From Warburgia ugandensis (Eukaryota; Streptophyta; Magnoliopsida; Canellales; Canellaceae), in contig CP141139.1 in NCBI GenBank assembly GCA_035236585.1, positions 35,721,217-35,785,216 on the forward strand: a DNA stretch of 64,000 nucleotides, given 5' to 3'. Position 1 is the first letter of the stretch. Each line of letters opens with the position of its first letter. The position numbers were made by a program, and so were the translations under genes. Below, in pieces: positions 45,849-58,726 of this stretch. Below the pieces are notes generated by a model. The model worked only from the letters and a program-made list of their open reading frames with translations. It ran no database searches and was not told the DNA's origin.

Positions 45849-48800
45849 TGTAACATCCACCATTTTTAAATTCTAGAAATATTTAATTTTGTGGAATTAT
45901 GGGATATTAGAAAAAATTATGAAATTGATAGAATAGAAAATTAAGGATTTGGAGAATTTGGGGATGAAATTCTAAGTTAAAACATCAATAATTAGAATGT
46001 ATTCAAAAAATGGAATCCAACGACACTAAATATGCCCAAATCGGAGTTCAAATGAATTTTCGCATAATTAAAAAAAGGGCAAAATGGTCATTTGACATGT
46101 AGGACCCCCACTAAAAGACACGATTTTTTAGAATAGGGACAGTCAAAGATGGGTGGAGACATAATGATTAAAGAAGTAATCATTTTGTCTCACAATCATC
46201 ATCATTAGGAAAAGACCAAAATACCCTTGAGGTTACTATTCATCACCTCCATCTATTAACTCCTCATTTCTCCATGATCAGCTGATCAGATCATGCTGAG
46301 ATCTTCACTTGGGTTAGAGTTCATCACCTTCTACAGTGTGGCATTGTCGGATCGTCCCTGGAGTTGCTCGATCTCACCCTTTTTCCACGCCTTCATTGGA
46401 ACCATAAAACCACAAGATCGGATTTTTTCACTGATCTAAGAGGTAGAAGCCCGATCCTCGGAGTTTTTTCATTCCAGTACTTGTATTTCATATCCATTAT
46501 CGTTGTAGAATAGCTAGATCTGAAAGAAAATTAGAATTTTAGAGTACATCTAGGAAAAAACAAAGAACAGTATTGGAACCACACTTTAGAGGGCTCAGAT
46601 GGAAAATCTAAGCCATTCATTGGATTTAGAAGACCTCAAAACCTTAGGAACGGCGAAAACAGAGAGAAATCAGACCTATAGAACCCAAGACTGAGCAAAA
46701 AAAAAGAATGAACAGTCCTGGTTCATTGTCCCCTATGGACTAGGCAACTAAGACACTCCTGAGAGATGCGTAGAGCCTTTAATTTAATAAGTTAATTTAT
46801 GGGGTATTTTTCAATAAAAATGTGATTTTAGGAGCTACAGAAGTCAGATTTTTTATTTGAAAGATCCTTTGGAATTAGTTCAATGAGATGGACATGATTG
46901 TGATATAAAAAACACAATTTGACCAAGTATAATTAGATCAAACTTAGGAAATGTGATATGATAACTTAGATATGGCCGATTAATGGATGATTAGGCCTTG
47001 GAACTTGAATATATTAATTATCCAAGACATGAATGAATAGAAATTATGATTTGATCATAGGTAGATACTCTAGAAAAGTGATCTTGACTGTCTATGTGAT
47101 CAATTGCCTTAGGATGGGCTGATCAGAGAGCGATTTGACTATTAGATCAACACGTAATGATAGAGATACATGTGAATCACTAAATGAACATAGAAATTAA
47201 ATGGATTATGATGAATATGAGTAAGATTGAAATCAAAGATGACATATGATGGTCTAGATGTTAAAAAGACAAGCATTTAATTGAGGATTGCCCTAATGGA
47301 GGCTTAATCAGATGATCTAGGCCCCTAATCTAGGATTAACTACTAGATCAGGGAAGTTATCACTTGGACCTATTTATTTGATATGTGAGAACACCAAGTG
47401 ATTGATGACTTATGATGTGACATGTACATCAGGATGCAAGGCCTGATATAGCTTACATGCCTAATTAGAGTATCACGTTTATCGAGGTAGGGGAATACAT
47501 TCATGAATTTTTCATAATTTCTTAAATCATGATATAGTATTTGAAACTTTGAGGAGTATGTTTTATACCCTGCCATATTGCATGAGATCATTTTCAACAT
47601 GTATTGCCGATATGCTTGTTACTTCCTTTGTGCATGATTTATGCACTGTTTTTAATATATTTTAGTTACATCAACTTGATTATTAAGAATGTTATACACT
47701 AATTTTCAATGCATGATATTGATATATTGAATTTCTCACTCGATTTGGTTTTATCAAGAATGATTATGCATTATCATGTTTTTAGGACAATTTCTTTATT
47801 CTGCATGATTTAATCATATATTTGAACATATAGATGATGGTACACTATCATGTCTTTGATTGAATTTTATTGAGATTTTTACACATGGGAGTTTCTATGC
47901 CTTCATGCCTTGTCGATTGAGACAATTGAGCTTGTGATGGGATGCATCCCCCTGTGAGTGCCTAAGTGCTCTGTGTGGGTGAAAGGGTGAAAACGGGATT
48001 GGAACGTATCTTTTCATGAGTGCCTGAGTTCTATGTGTGGGTGAAAGGGTGAAAGCAGGATTGGAATGCCTCTTTCTGTGAGTGCCTTGTTGTGGGTGAA
48101 AGTACTAAAAGTTGGCCCCTTGTTGCTGTGAGTGTACTTGAGATACTCATAAGGCTTGACCGCACATGATGTTTTGTTGGTTTTGACATACATTCATGTT
48201 GTTCTATGGATACAAATTTTCATTGTTTTGGCATACGTGTATCTAAGTATTTTCTCATGTTTTGTATGTCATGATGCCCAAGATTGATATCGCTTTATTT
48301 ATATCATGGATTTCGTGTATTGTTCATCGTTGATATCTGATGTTTTTGTGGTTATATATTCTTCTTACGAGATTTACTATAATCTTGATACCTTGCGCCG
48401 TATGATTTTCTATTGTTTTTGTAAATTGAATGTAAATCACCTACACAAGCATAGCTTGCAGAGGCATTGCTTTGTTTTGCAATGCCTCAGATTTGGAGCA
48501 CAATAGCGCTAAGGATAAGCAAGTAGAGCAGCATTGACTAAATGAGGACCTCGAGGACCATTTGTTTTTTTGTACATCAAAGACTAATTTAGTATACGTC
48601 TCTTGGACTTGTGTTTAGATTGGTTAGGTTGTACATGGATGTTGATATTTTGGATAGATTAGACCCACACTACTTGTATTATGTTCCTTTACTTGCTGAT
48701 GGGTGTATGACGTGGTGATCATGGATGGATCCTGGGGGGAATTTATACATATTATTCTTATTATTGCCTTTTCACGACTGTGTATGATTTGTCATGGTTT

Positions 48801-49012
48801 TACTTTGAGCATACTTAGTGTATCGACGATTTGACTTCTATTTGTTATCGTGGTTTTGGATATGGGATGACCCTTGGGGATTTCTTTTGACGCCGCATTA
48901 TTTATATTAATTGCAAGTTTTACTTTCAGGGATCCTACCTATTTTATAAAACATATTATTATTACTATTTATAAATTTGGGAAAAAGGTTTTAAAAAACT
49001 CAGGGTGTCACG
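45849..49012. mobile_element. Nested LTR-type insertion (about 3.16 kb, solo-LTR-like)
   Basis: It starts TGTAACATCC and ends GGGTGTCACG, imperfect inverted ends typical of large gypsy LTRs. TCCAT flanks it at 45844-45848 and 49013-49017, a 5-bp target duplication. The gypsy RT/RNase H region resumes on both sides. No retroviral protein was recognised inside, which fits a solo LTR. It carries a 62-bp tandem repeat at 47954-48100. The intact 5-bp flanks suggest that it inserted as one unit. Confidence 0.75.
47954..48100. repeat. 62-bp tandem repeat within the nested LTR
   Basis: The phrase GTGAGTGCC/ATGAGTGCC followed by GTGTGGGTGAAAGGGTGAAA recurs at 47954, 48016 and 48078, the last copy partial. 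The period is exactly 62 bp. Confidence 0.85.
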
Positions 49013-52000
49013 TCCATAGTGCCACATGAACCTTCTGTAGTACCTCGTGAGACCTAGAAATCCCCTTAAGCTCTGACATCGATTGGAGTAGGCCAGCTGG
49101 TCATGTAGTTTATCTTGGAGGTGTCGACGACCACACCATTAGGAGGTATAATATGGCCCAGGTATTTAAATGACTTTTGGGCAAACAAACATTTCTTTTT
49201 ATTAACTATAAGTTTGTGATTGCTGAGAAGCTGAAGAACAGTAGTAAGGTGTTGCAAATGCAAGTTGAGATTAGAACTGTAAATCAAAATGTCGTCAAGG
49301 AAAACTAAAACAAACTTATGGAGATGCGGGTGGAATACATCATTCATGAGCGCCTAAAAAGTGGATGACGCATTGGTTAAGCTGAATGGCATGACCAAGA
49401 ACTCATAGTGACCCTCGTGTGTCTTGAAGGAAGTCTTGAGGATGTCCTATTCCTTGATCCGTATTTGATAGTAACCAGACTTGAGATCCAATTTAGAGAA
49501 AACCATAACACCTCATAGCTCATATAATAGCTCATCAATAGTTGGTGTAGGAGTGTGGTGACCCGGGTTTTAGAAAAGGATTTTTTTTTTTTAATTTGAA
49601 AACTCAAACTTTCCTGCAAGATTTTTAAATATATGTATATATATATATTACCTACTTATTTTTCTTAATTTCACCTTCTACCCGGTGTCACAGTAAAACC
49701 TTCACATATAATAGTAGAATAAAAATATACCATTACAGGATCTCCCTGGTCACAGCCCAAATAATTAGTAATTTAGGTTCAAATCAAGGTTCAGATTGAA
49801 TATATCAAAGTCGCCTATCTTATTACATTCATCCTCAAGTGTTCATTATTTTAAAATAAAAGTTAACAAATAAAATATCTAACTAATTGCTTATCCATAC
49901 TTCTCTTCTTATTCTCCTTTGTTGCTTTGGTCAAGTCGACTACTTAATCTTCTCGCGCTTCACCTGAAATGTTTTGTAGGGGTGAGTATGACGACTCAAT
50001 CGGAAAATGCCTATATCAGCCGTTTGAAAACCAAGACAAAAGTGTTGTTATAATTTCAGTAGTGCAAACAATTAAATGTTTTAATCCTACATGTTATATG
50101 AATATTATACAACATTCACACATTTATAAAAATCTAGAGTTTCCAATAATTTCTAATATATCCTTCTAATATCATACATACTTGCTCAATAGGACTTATC
50201 AAATAATGACGTATCATAATCTGTTACATCATTGCATGGTAGCGTCCTACCGCAAACCCATCTGGGCAACGGTCAAATATCCTCGAGGATGACTGACATG
50301 TCTGTCCATGTCTGATAACTATATGGTATACTATGCACGGAGAGGACTCACATCCAACTAAGTTCGGCCGTGGATACCACACGGGCTACACCAGTCCTCA
50401 TGGGGGCACTGGATCATAAGAGAGTAGTCTCCCCATGATACAATACTCTCTACAATAGGCCCTTTTAGGGCAGGTATCAATTTTCGGAAGTCAGCGACTA
50501 ACTGATCTTCCTAGCATAGCAACCAGAGGGGTCTTATAATTTGCCCCAGGGTAGGCTCAACTCTCACGAGTCACCTAATTTCAGGCTAGGCACAACTCTC
50601 TAGAGTCGCCTAATTTTCCTTCATTAACATTTTTTTTTCTTACTCGTGGAATTCATATTGAGTCACAATTTTTCATTCCATAATACATCATACAAATTCA
50701 TTTTACAAACTTTCATTTTGCAAGCCATATTTTAATTTACATAATCATTGACTAGTTAATTCTGGTCTTTAGCATAGGTATGCATATAACCATGGTTCAA
50801 CATTTCTAAAATCATATCTTTTACCATACTATGTATCATTCAACAGAAAATTAGCAATTATTTTGATTACAAATTATACTTACTGTAGCTCAATTACATT
50901 GCACACTTATAGAACTTACATTTGTGAATCAAAATTTTCAATTCACATAATATCAAGCTATCAAACCATGTTTACCAAATAATCATCATGTGCACCTATT
51001 TATGCTCACTGCTGAGGTTTATATGCCATGCCTAGGTGTTGTGCACCATGCACACTAATATGTACCCATGTAGTATCAGTGAGCAGTACACTGGCGTAGT
51101 GCGCTAGGCTCAGCCTGTGAGCAGTGCTTTGGAAGGATGCGCCATACCTAAATGAGGTGTAGTGTGGTGAAGTAGTATTTTGTGTCTAATCAGAACATAG
51201 TGTATTGGAATAATGGATGTATGCTAGGTACTAAGGGCTAAACGCGAAGCTGGTTAATCATGCGTAGGGTGTGATGTGGCCTACTCATGCGCTCTCCGCC
51301 AAGCACACCACCCATGTGCTAGTTGTTATGCACGCAGTCTAGGTGCTAGGCTTTCTGTTCCATGTACGAGCTTTGGTTTCCAAATCTACTGTCATGTGGA
51401 AGGTGTCATGTACATTGTGCTAATTATACTACCCAAGTGCTGGGTGCAATGCATGATGTCCGAGCTAGGCATTGTGTAAACATGCATATACTAATGGCAA
51501 ATATATTCCATGCAATAGTTGCTACACCTTGTCCTTGCAATAGGTCGCAAAACTCGCTATAATGAATACATGTTCCCGCATGATGGGTTCTAAAGTTTTG
51601 TATAAGTTACATCTATTACATTTTGTAAACCATGCCCCACTTAGATTTATAATTAACTAAAATTTTCATTCTTGAATCCATTATAGTAGATGGTAACATG
51701 TCAATGTTATGGTGAGACCAAAAGAAACCATAACACTAAACTAAACCACATAAGATTCATTGCACAATCTCGGCCTATTATATCCCATCACCAAACGAGT
51801 TTAATTAAATCTAGGTTCCAGCCATGTAAGATCAAAACCGTGGGGTGTTTTTTCTTTCCTTTCTCCAGGTTTTGCAAACAAAACAGAACACTAGCACACA
51901 ATTTTTATGACGTGTGCATGAGGCCTTAGCAAAGAAGATCTAGCCCCAAAAGCATTGATTTCTTATTTTCATACCTATACCATGAACAATTACAGGATTT

Positions 52001-52349
52001 AAAAGCCTTGCCACTGTGCATTAACAATAAGAGAGTGATCAAAAATTCAATCAAGCCCTACAACTAGACCCAAAATCCTGATTTGCAAGATAAATTAAGA
52101 TGAAGATGCGGTTGCATGTAAATAAACGAATCTTATATTTATTTGAGATGCTAAACCATATGGAAATATGTGCACAATTCAAATACTATTTCTCCTTTTT
52201 CAAAGACAAAAGAACGTAACACATATTGGTATGAAGCAATGAGTCTATCTATAAAAAAACTAACTAGTTTAGATAATTTCCTATTCCCCTTACCTCATAG
52301 ACGAGATCTTCTTATCCAAAAATGTGTGGTATGGTTGATCCTTGGTGCA

Positions 52350-52365
52350 TCCTCCTTCTTCTTCT

Positions 52366-52406
<41 letters not shown>

Positions 52407-52500
52407 CTCTCTTCCTCTTCCTTTCTTTCTCTCCCTTTCTCTCTTTCTTTTTCTCTCTTTCTCTTTCTCTTCTTTGTGTTTCACATATCCTTTCTTCTTC
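52350..52500. repeat. Polypyrimidine tract with (CT)n
   Basis: This is a pure (CT)n run at about 52369-52402 inside 150 bases of almost only C and T. The overlapping reading frames of Leu/Ser/Phe or Arg/Glu are products of the tract. Confidence 0.95.
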
Positions 52501-52846
52501 TCCCCTTCTTATCCTAATTCCATTTGACTTTCCTTCTTTCCTATCCTATCTCCTATCTATCCAATCTAATTTGTTAAGTATCCTATCTTTTCCTAATTCT
52601 CTATATTTATTCTTATCTTCTTATCAATTTTATCCCATATCTGATTCTAATTAGATGCTTATCTTCATCCTTTCCCAAGTAACCAAAATTATATAGGTTC
52701 ATTGCACCTGGACACTTCCTGGCTTTTGGGTAGGGAATTTCTCCAAAAAGGTTATCTTTGGAGACTTGAACTCTAGTTCTAGAGTTGAGCCTCTTCATTC
52801 TATAGTCATTAGGGCATTTAGCTTATTGTTGTCAATTCCATGTAAG

Positions 52847-52848
<2 letters not shown>

Positions 52849-52879
<31 letters not shown>
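52849..52879. repeat. (AT)n microsatellite
   Basis: About 15 AT units lie at the right edge of the second nested insertion. Confidence 0.95.
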
Positions 52880-52883
<4 letters not shown>

Positions 52884-55183
52884 AATGCACGTTATTACAT
52901 TTGTCGGGAACCGTCACCTTATTTAGAGCTCTATAGTCGACACAGAAACGCCAACTTCCGTCTTTCTTTCTAACCAGGAGTACTGGGCTAGAAAAAGGGC
53001 TCGAGCTATGGCGAATGATGCCTGCGGTCAGTAATTCTTTAATTATGTTCTCAATCTCATTTTTTTGGTAGCGAAGATAGCGGAATGGCTGGAAATTGGG
53101 GGGCTGGATGCCCTCTCTAAGCCGAATAGCATGATTGTGCGGTCTTGGCATAGGTAATTGCAAGGGCTGGTCGAATAGGTGTGAGAACTGCATAAGGATA
53201 GTTTCTACTTGGGAAGGAGTTTTCGCCTCTAAAGTGTTGGGCTCGAGTAGTAATCCTTGGTATTCAATCATATAGCCATCGATTCTGCTTGATCCAATCT
53301 TAAGCACGGTTTTGAGTGAAACAGAGGAGCGAGCCAACAATGGGTCTCCCTGAATCGTGACTGGCTTGCCCTCCACCGAAAACTCCATGGCAAGTGTTCT
53401 GTAATTGGCCGAGACATCACCCAATGTTTGCAACCAGGCAATCCCTAGAACAATGTCAATGCTGTGTAGGTCGAAGAGGTGGAAGTGCTGTTGGACTGAG
53501 ACTCCCAGCAAAGATAAGGTGAGATCCCAACAGATTCTCGTCCCTTTGACGCAGTGGCTGACCCCCACCTGGACTCTAAATGTTTTTGTGTCGAAAATTG
53601 GCAAGCAAAGCTCCTGCACCAACTCCTAGGATATGAAGTTATGTGAGGCCCCATTATAGATCAGGACCACGACGGCTCTACCATTCAGGTCGCCAACCAA
53701 CTTCATCATGCGGCCCTGGGTTATCCTGACAATGGTGTGCATGGACAACTCCAAGTGAGGGGTTTCCGAGTCGGCGTGAACCGGGTCCTCGTTGGTCGAA
53801 AACTTGATGGAATTTGGGTTTGCCTCATCTTCATCTACCAAGAGGAGAACTTGGAGCTATTGGCCCTTGCAGTGATGGCTGAGGGTAAATTTTTCATCAC
53901 ATCTATAGCATAGTCCTAGGGCTCGTTTCTGTTGGAATTCCGGGTCGATGAGGCACCGGAATGAATCCCGGCTGCTGTTGTAAGCATCGCTTACACGGGA
54001 TTCTCAATCCCCTCGTCTCATCATCGTCTCTCTCATTGCATCAAGTACCCGAGTTAGGGTTTGGGTAGAATTACGATTTTGTCCTTGGAACCTTGATCCT
54101 AGGCCCAGGCCCCTCGTGTGGAAGGTGGTAGGTTCAGCAAGTCTAGGCCTAAGTCCCGCTTGGGGCTCGTGAGTCTTCACTCTATCCAGCGCAATGTTCT
54201 TCTCCTTAACCTTATGGGCTAGGTCCATAAGCCCAATTAGTGTATTGGGCTTGAACATCTGCACTTCCGCCTTCACCTCTTCCTTCAGCCCATTCATGAA
54301 AGTCCCCTTGAGAAGCTCTTCGGATAGATCCACTAGAGGCCCTAACAGGAGTTTGAAGATGTGGTAGTAGTTGGCGATGGTACCATCCTGCCGGAGAGCG
54401 AGGAGAGCCTCGTAATCGTCATCGAACTACATCGATAAGAAATGTTGGAGAAGGGCAGCTCAGAACGTTGCCTACGATGGAAAAGGTGTCCGAGAATCCA
54501 CCTAAAGGAATTAGTGTAGGGCATCTCCTCCAAACAGACAATGGCCACTGCAACCTTATCTTCGTCAACGACATGGTTGACTTGGAAGTACCTCTCTACC
54601 TGGCACAACCATTCATAGGGATCCATACCCTCTAAGATAGGAAGATCGAGTTTTCAGTAATGAAAATTGAGTGCTGAAAACTTGTGCATCCCTTGTCAAC
54701 GAGGGTCTCCCCCATTAGAATTCTCCCCCACTTTAGTTACTTGCGCCTTGCCTCCTTCTACCTCCCGGCGTGGTGGAGTGCCCTGAGCATTTTCCTGGCA
54801 ATGCATCCAGTTCCAGATTTCCAACATATACCCCCCATGGCAGTGACGTTATCCTGCATCTGACCTAGATCCTCCTTCAGGCTGCCAAACTCCACACGTA
54901 GGCCTTCCATCTCCCTTTCCATGCTTCCGGTTCTCTCCATTCGGGTTCTAACCATACCCCTAAGTTTGACGGTTTTGATACTAGATGTTGGAACTGCAGT
55001 TAGAGCTCACTGCTACACATCAGTAGGTGGATGAAGAAGAATAGGAAAATTCTTATTAGATCAATGGGTGGGTTACAATCAGAAAACAGACGGCAAATCC
55101 TGCTAAGGAAATGGCAATTGGATCGATTCCTCTTCTAGTCACCCCTGCCTTCCCTCCGGATGAGGTCCCCTTACTTCTTTCTT

Positions 55184-57726
55184 TTGTAAACTATTATGTC
55201 ATGGTGGACTCACACGTAGTTCATACCCATATGAGAAAACTTGCCAAAGACAAGGATAAGGATTGATCAGGATAAAGATCAACTAGAATTAAGATAAGGA
55301 TTAATCAAGATAAAGGTCAATGAAATGAGGATCAATTAGATAAGAATTAATTAAGATAAGGATCAATTAGATAAGGATCAATGCATATTAATGTGAGAAA
55401 AATCCTATATGTGGACTTTGGCCAAACCACATAAATGACCTTGTCTTCTTTTGTGTGTGTATGATTAAATTGATCCTGATTACTAGATTTGTAAAATCTG
55501 GCACAACACATTGGATTTCTACCTACACTGATAATTTGGTGGCTTAAATGCTTGGATGCTGTTCTAATTATTTATGGAGAACAATGGCACTGCCCAGTTC
55601 TCCACCTTTTATTGTGCGTGTACAGAAGCAGTGGTTACAACTTTCATTTAACGACCAAATACCACTTAACTGAACATAAGATTGGCTGATTCCTGATTGG
55701 CATAATTTTCAAGCCATTGAAAATCCGTAGTAGACCCCATCTGATAGTTGTTCCATCATTCATAAGTGTAGCATGTTACTGTTGGATAATCTAGTCATTG
55801 CTTCTTTTAGTAACCTAAGTAAGGTCCTTTTAGGTCAGGATCATGGGATCAAGATGGGTTAGCCAAAACTGTCCATGCCTAAGTGTTCATTTGGATCTAC
55901 TAATAATCTAAAGGGCTTTGATTAGAGCCACAATTTAGTTTCTTTTAATGAAAAAATGCACGGTGGACGATCATTAGGTAATTTATTTGATCTCAATTGT
56001 AAGATTGAAGTCTATACTGAAAAAGATGATCGGGTTTATTCTCTTTGTTACTCAAGAGGACTTACATGTGAAAGGATTTGGATCAATAGGTCAAAGTCTA
56101 CTTTTACCGAGATAATCTAAACAGTACCGTAGTTGTTGGACAGCAAACTCAATTAATTTTTGTGTTATTGGGCAGCACCCACCTAATAAATGAAGGATTG
56201 TGATATATTCCTGATGAGCTCCTCAATAAAGTGTGAATGGTAATAACTTCATGTGGGCCCAGATGTCAAAATTGTTTTCTTTGGCTTAGATGGGTCTTGC
56301 ATTGAAATTATCATTTGTTGATGATCCTAGCCTTTATTTTATTGAGTTAAAAAAAAGGCTATAAAAAGTTATTTAGAGTTTCATCGTCCATTTTACAATT
56401 GGAAGTAGTGCTTGATAAGATCATTGAATGGATGAGAATTTCAAAACAGGGCACATCTATGTCAAGGACAAACTTAATCAAATTAGGTCATTAGAAATTT
56501 AGGCCCACATTAAGTTATATGGGGCTCATGAGGGGGCAAATATCACCACCTTAAATAAAGAATAATCAAAGAGTCAAGTACTATCAATCGCTAAGATTTT
56601 GGGTTTAATTCTTTAGTTCATGAAAAAATGCAAGAAGCATATGATGGGCATTAATACATGCTGACAGCCCAAAATAGGAGACCCAAACAAGATGAATTGG
56701 TAAGATCATTTAAAGGTGGGGCCTATTGGAGGGTCACTCTTTGAGGGGTCAATCCAAATTATTTAGTCTGGACATCATTTTATTGCTTTTGGGAAACATT
56801 GCCTTGATAAGCCCCACATTTTGATGATGTGATCTATTCATCATGTTCGCCTATTTCAGCTGCCTTGGATTCGCCAGACATTAGAAATAGAATTTTTGAT
56901 GATCCGAGCCATTTCATTTTGAGGGGGAATGATAGCATAGTTTACACGCTACAATTGCTTGTTGTAGTGCATCCCCCTTTTGAATGATGGGCTGCACCAA
57001 AGATTGATCCAAGCCGTCTATCTGAATTCTCCTATTTTGGATGAGATGCCTGCTGCTTCCGAAACATCAAAGAATGCATGACTTTAAAATTAAAAAGAAA
57101 AGAAAAGAAAAGAAAAGGACTTTTGATTGCAGAAATATAAAACGGTGGGAAACTCCGTTAAATAATTGTCCATATTCAATGAGTAAGAGGCACATTTTTT
57201 GGATGCTATAGTCATCCTATGACCTTGATGTCTAGCATACTAGATATCTAGGGATAGAGGATTCAGATGGATGGTTCAGATCAACCTTTAATGTTCCCAT
57301 CACTCAAAAGTGGGGCCCATAGAAGCACTCTCATTTTGAACTTTTAAATCATAACTATTAAAATTCTAAGTAGATAGAAGCACTGATAAGCATGAATTTA
57401 GAGTAAATAGGGTTGTCGCTGCTTGCCAATAAGATGAATGAGTAGATCATCCAAACAAACCTGGGCCAATCTAGAGTGCATTACTATAGGGCAGCATCCT
57501 TTTCGTAGCATTGTTGGAAATGAAAATAACTTGAAAAGGTGTTTCCCAGCAGATCAATTCATCCGTGAGAATGATGCTGGTGACGATGACCCAGCTTGGA
57601 GCTCATGCTTACTCAGGATAGATGTTGAATCTATGATAGGTGCTACGGTAGATCTTTTGAGCCATTCAGGTGTAAGTGCAGTGTTGCGCCGAGCTTCCAT
57701 GGCCTGAACACAGCAAAGTTTTCCTC
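55184..57726. other. Region without a recognised gene, right of the gypsy fossil
   Basis: At 55253-55390 there is a run of degenerate repeats around GATAAGGATCAATTA. The rest is AT-rich, with TE-like GTGGGGCCC/GGGCCCACA phrases. A reading frame at 57438-57707 (89 codons, ending SAVLRRASMA) resembles no known protein and lacks supporting context. Confidence 0.5.
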
Positions 57727-57870
57727 TTCAAAACGAGATTTTGCTGGTCGGGAATGCTACAGTACAGCGCCTATATGGGAACTCTAGCGTGGCTCTCGTT
57801 ATAGCTGTTGAACTACAGGAACAGCCAAGAGTGCATGGTCTTTAAAGGAACACATTTTGTTAAAGAGATA

Positions 57871-58033
57871 AATAAGGGAAGCTCGCGCCTATGCAGGGTC
57901 TAAGGAAGGGGTGAACCACAATGGCCTATAGTAGGCAACCTTACTTTGCATTTTTTGCAAGAGGCTGTTTCTACCTCTTGAACCTGTGACCTTAAGGTCA
58001 TATGACGACAACTTTTACCAAGGCTCCCCTTCT
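57871..58033 (-). mobile_element. Au-like SINE with perfect 19-bp target duplication
   Basis: Flanked by ACATTTTGTTAAAGAGATA at 57852-57870 and 58034-58052. Complementary Au blocks are TTACTTTGCATTTTTTGCA, CTTAAGGTCATATGACG and CCAAGGCTCCCCTTCT. Copy A at 35290-35973 has only the empty site. Confidence 0.92.
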
Positions 58034-58328
58034 ACATTTTGTTAAAGAGATAGAAACAGAAATTGTAAAAGATATGCTCGTAATCTAGGAGAAAATCTTG
58101 GATAGCTGTCCTGAGGTGAGCGGCTTTCGACTGTTTGCCAAAATATTTTCCTTTACAAACTAGTCAAATCATACTTTTCAACCGTTTTAGGAACTACTCT
58201 AGCCTTGGCCATTCTTATGAATCAATAGTTGATACATAAGATGCATATCATTCCTCTTTAATGACAAAAATTGATAACGCTACAATGATGTGTTTGCTTA
58301 GAACTAATTAATAATCATAGCTTACTGT

Positions 58329-58467
58329 CTTTACAAGGGAAGCCTTGGCACAACGATAGAGTTGTCGTCGTGTGACCTTGAGGTCACGGGTTCAAGGCAT
58401 GGAAACAGCCTCTTGCAAAATGCAATGTAAGGCTGTGCACTATTGACCCTTGTGGGCTGCCTTTTTT
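58329..58467 (+). mobile_element. Au-like SINE, 3'-shortened, with 11-bp target duplication
   Basis: It starts with AAGGGAAGCCTTGGCAC and runs through the B-box GGTCACGGGTTCAAGG, CCTCTTGCAAAATGCAATGT and TGGGCTGCCTTTTTTT, skipping part of the usual 3' region. TAGCTTACTGT flanks it at 58318-58328 and 58468-58478. Copy A has the empty site. Confidence 0.9.
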
Positions 58468-58726
58468 TAGCTTACTGTATCTGCCTTAATAAAGTTAAAT
58501 TCTCAAGATTTCCAAATCAAGCTCAAGGTGAAGCAACTGATAACATAGCAAATCCGTGAAGCACTAATCTTCTTTCTATGTCAAGATCACTAGTTCAGCG
58601 TACATCAATCATAAAAGGAACTACTAGATAGATCAATCAACAAGTTCAACACAATAATGAATTTTAGACAGGCAAATGCACTAACTCAAGTAGATCAAGA
58701 AACACATGAACATGGAAACATCCGCA

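Larger units (their letters stand above)
49554..52899. mobile_element. Second nested LTR-type insertion (about 3.3 kb)
   Basis: Gypsy reverse transcriptase coding stops near 49553 and resumes near 52903. The inserted block begins TGTGGTGACCCGGG, like the LTR end at 1-850, and may end TTATTACA. Its middle (about 50230-50600) has phrases such as GGGGGCACTGGATCATAA that are common in large chromovirus LTRs. No protein domain was recognised. No target duplication is visible and the right edge is blurred by an (AT)n tract, so the exact limits are uncertain. Confidence 0.6.
43488..55183 (-). mobile_element. Ty3/gypsy chromovirus (Reina-like), old fossil with two nested insertions
   Basis: LTR remnants start TGATGGAACT at 43488 and TGTTGGAACT at 54986. 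About 195 bp can be aligned at roughly 86% identity by eye, so the insertion is old. A TATCAAAACC-type primer-binding region lies inside the high-coordinate LTR. Order on the minus strand: gag (about 54955-53870, with a CYRCDEKFTLSHHC zinc knuckle near 53900), protease (about 53840-53400), reverse transcriptase (53100-52912 and 49553-49030), RNase H (about 45840-45498, [18 protein letters not shown]), integrase (about 45300-44380) and chromodomain (44189-43932, VLVRWQNLPDHASTWE). Without the two insertions (45849-49012, 49554-52899) the element is about 5.2 kb, fitting a Reina-type chromovirus. It is broken in many places besides the two insertions. Confidence 0.88.
57727..58726. repeat. Duplicated segment, copy B (carries two SINEs)
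   Basis: This is the direct-orientation copy of 35290-35973. It starts TTCAAAACGAGATTTTGC and ends ATGGAAACATCCGCA. Two SINEs (57871-58033 and 58329-58467) interrupt it, and their target duplications correspond to single sites in copy A. The flanking sequence on either side is unrelated to that of copy A. Confidence 0.9.

Noticed and set aside
52170-52654. Leu/Ser-rich frames of up to 115 codons
   Set aside because: Direct translations of the CT-rich tract inside a nested LTR.
57438-57707. 89-codon open frame ending SAVLRRASMA
   Set aside because: No family recognised, no splice context that I can support, and it lies among repeats. Kept as an unexplained frame only.
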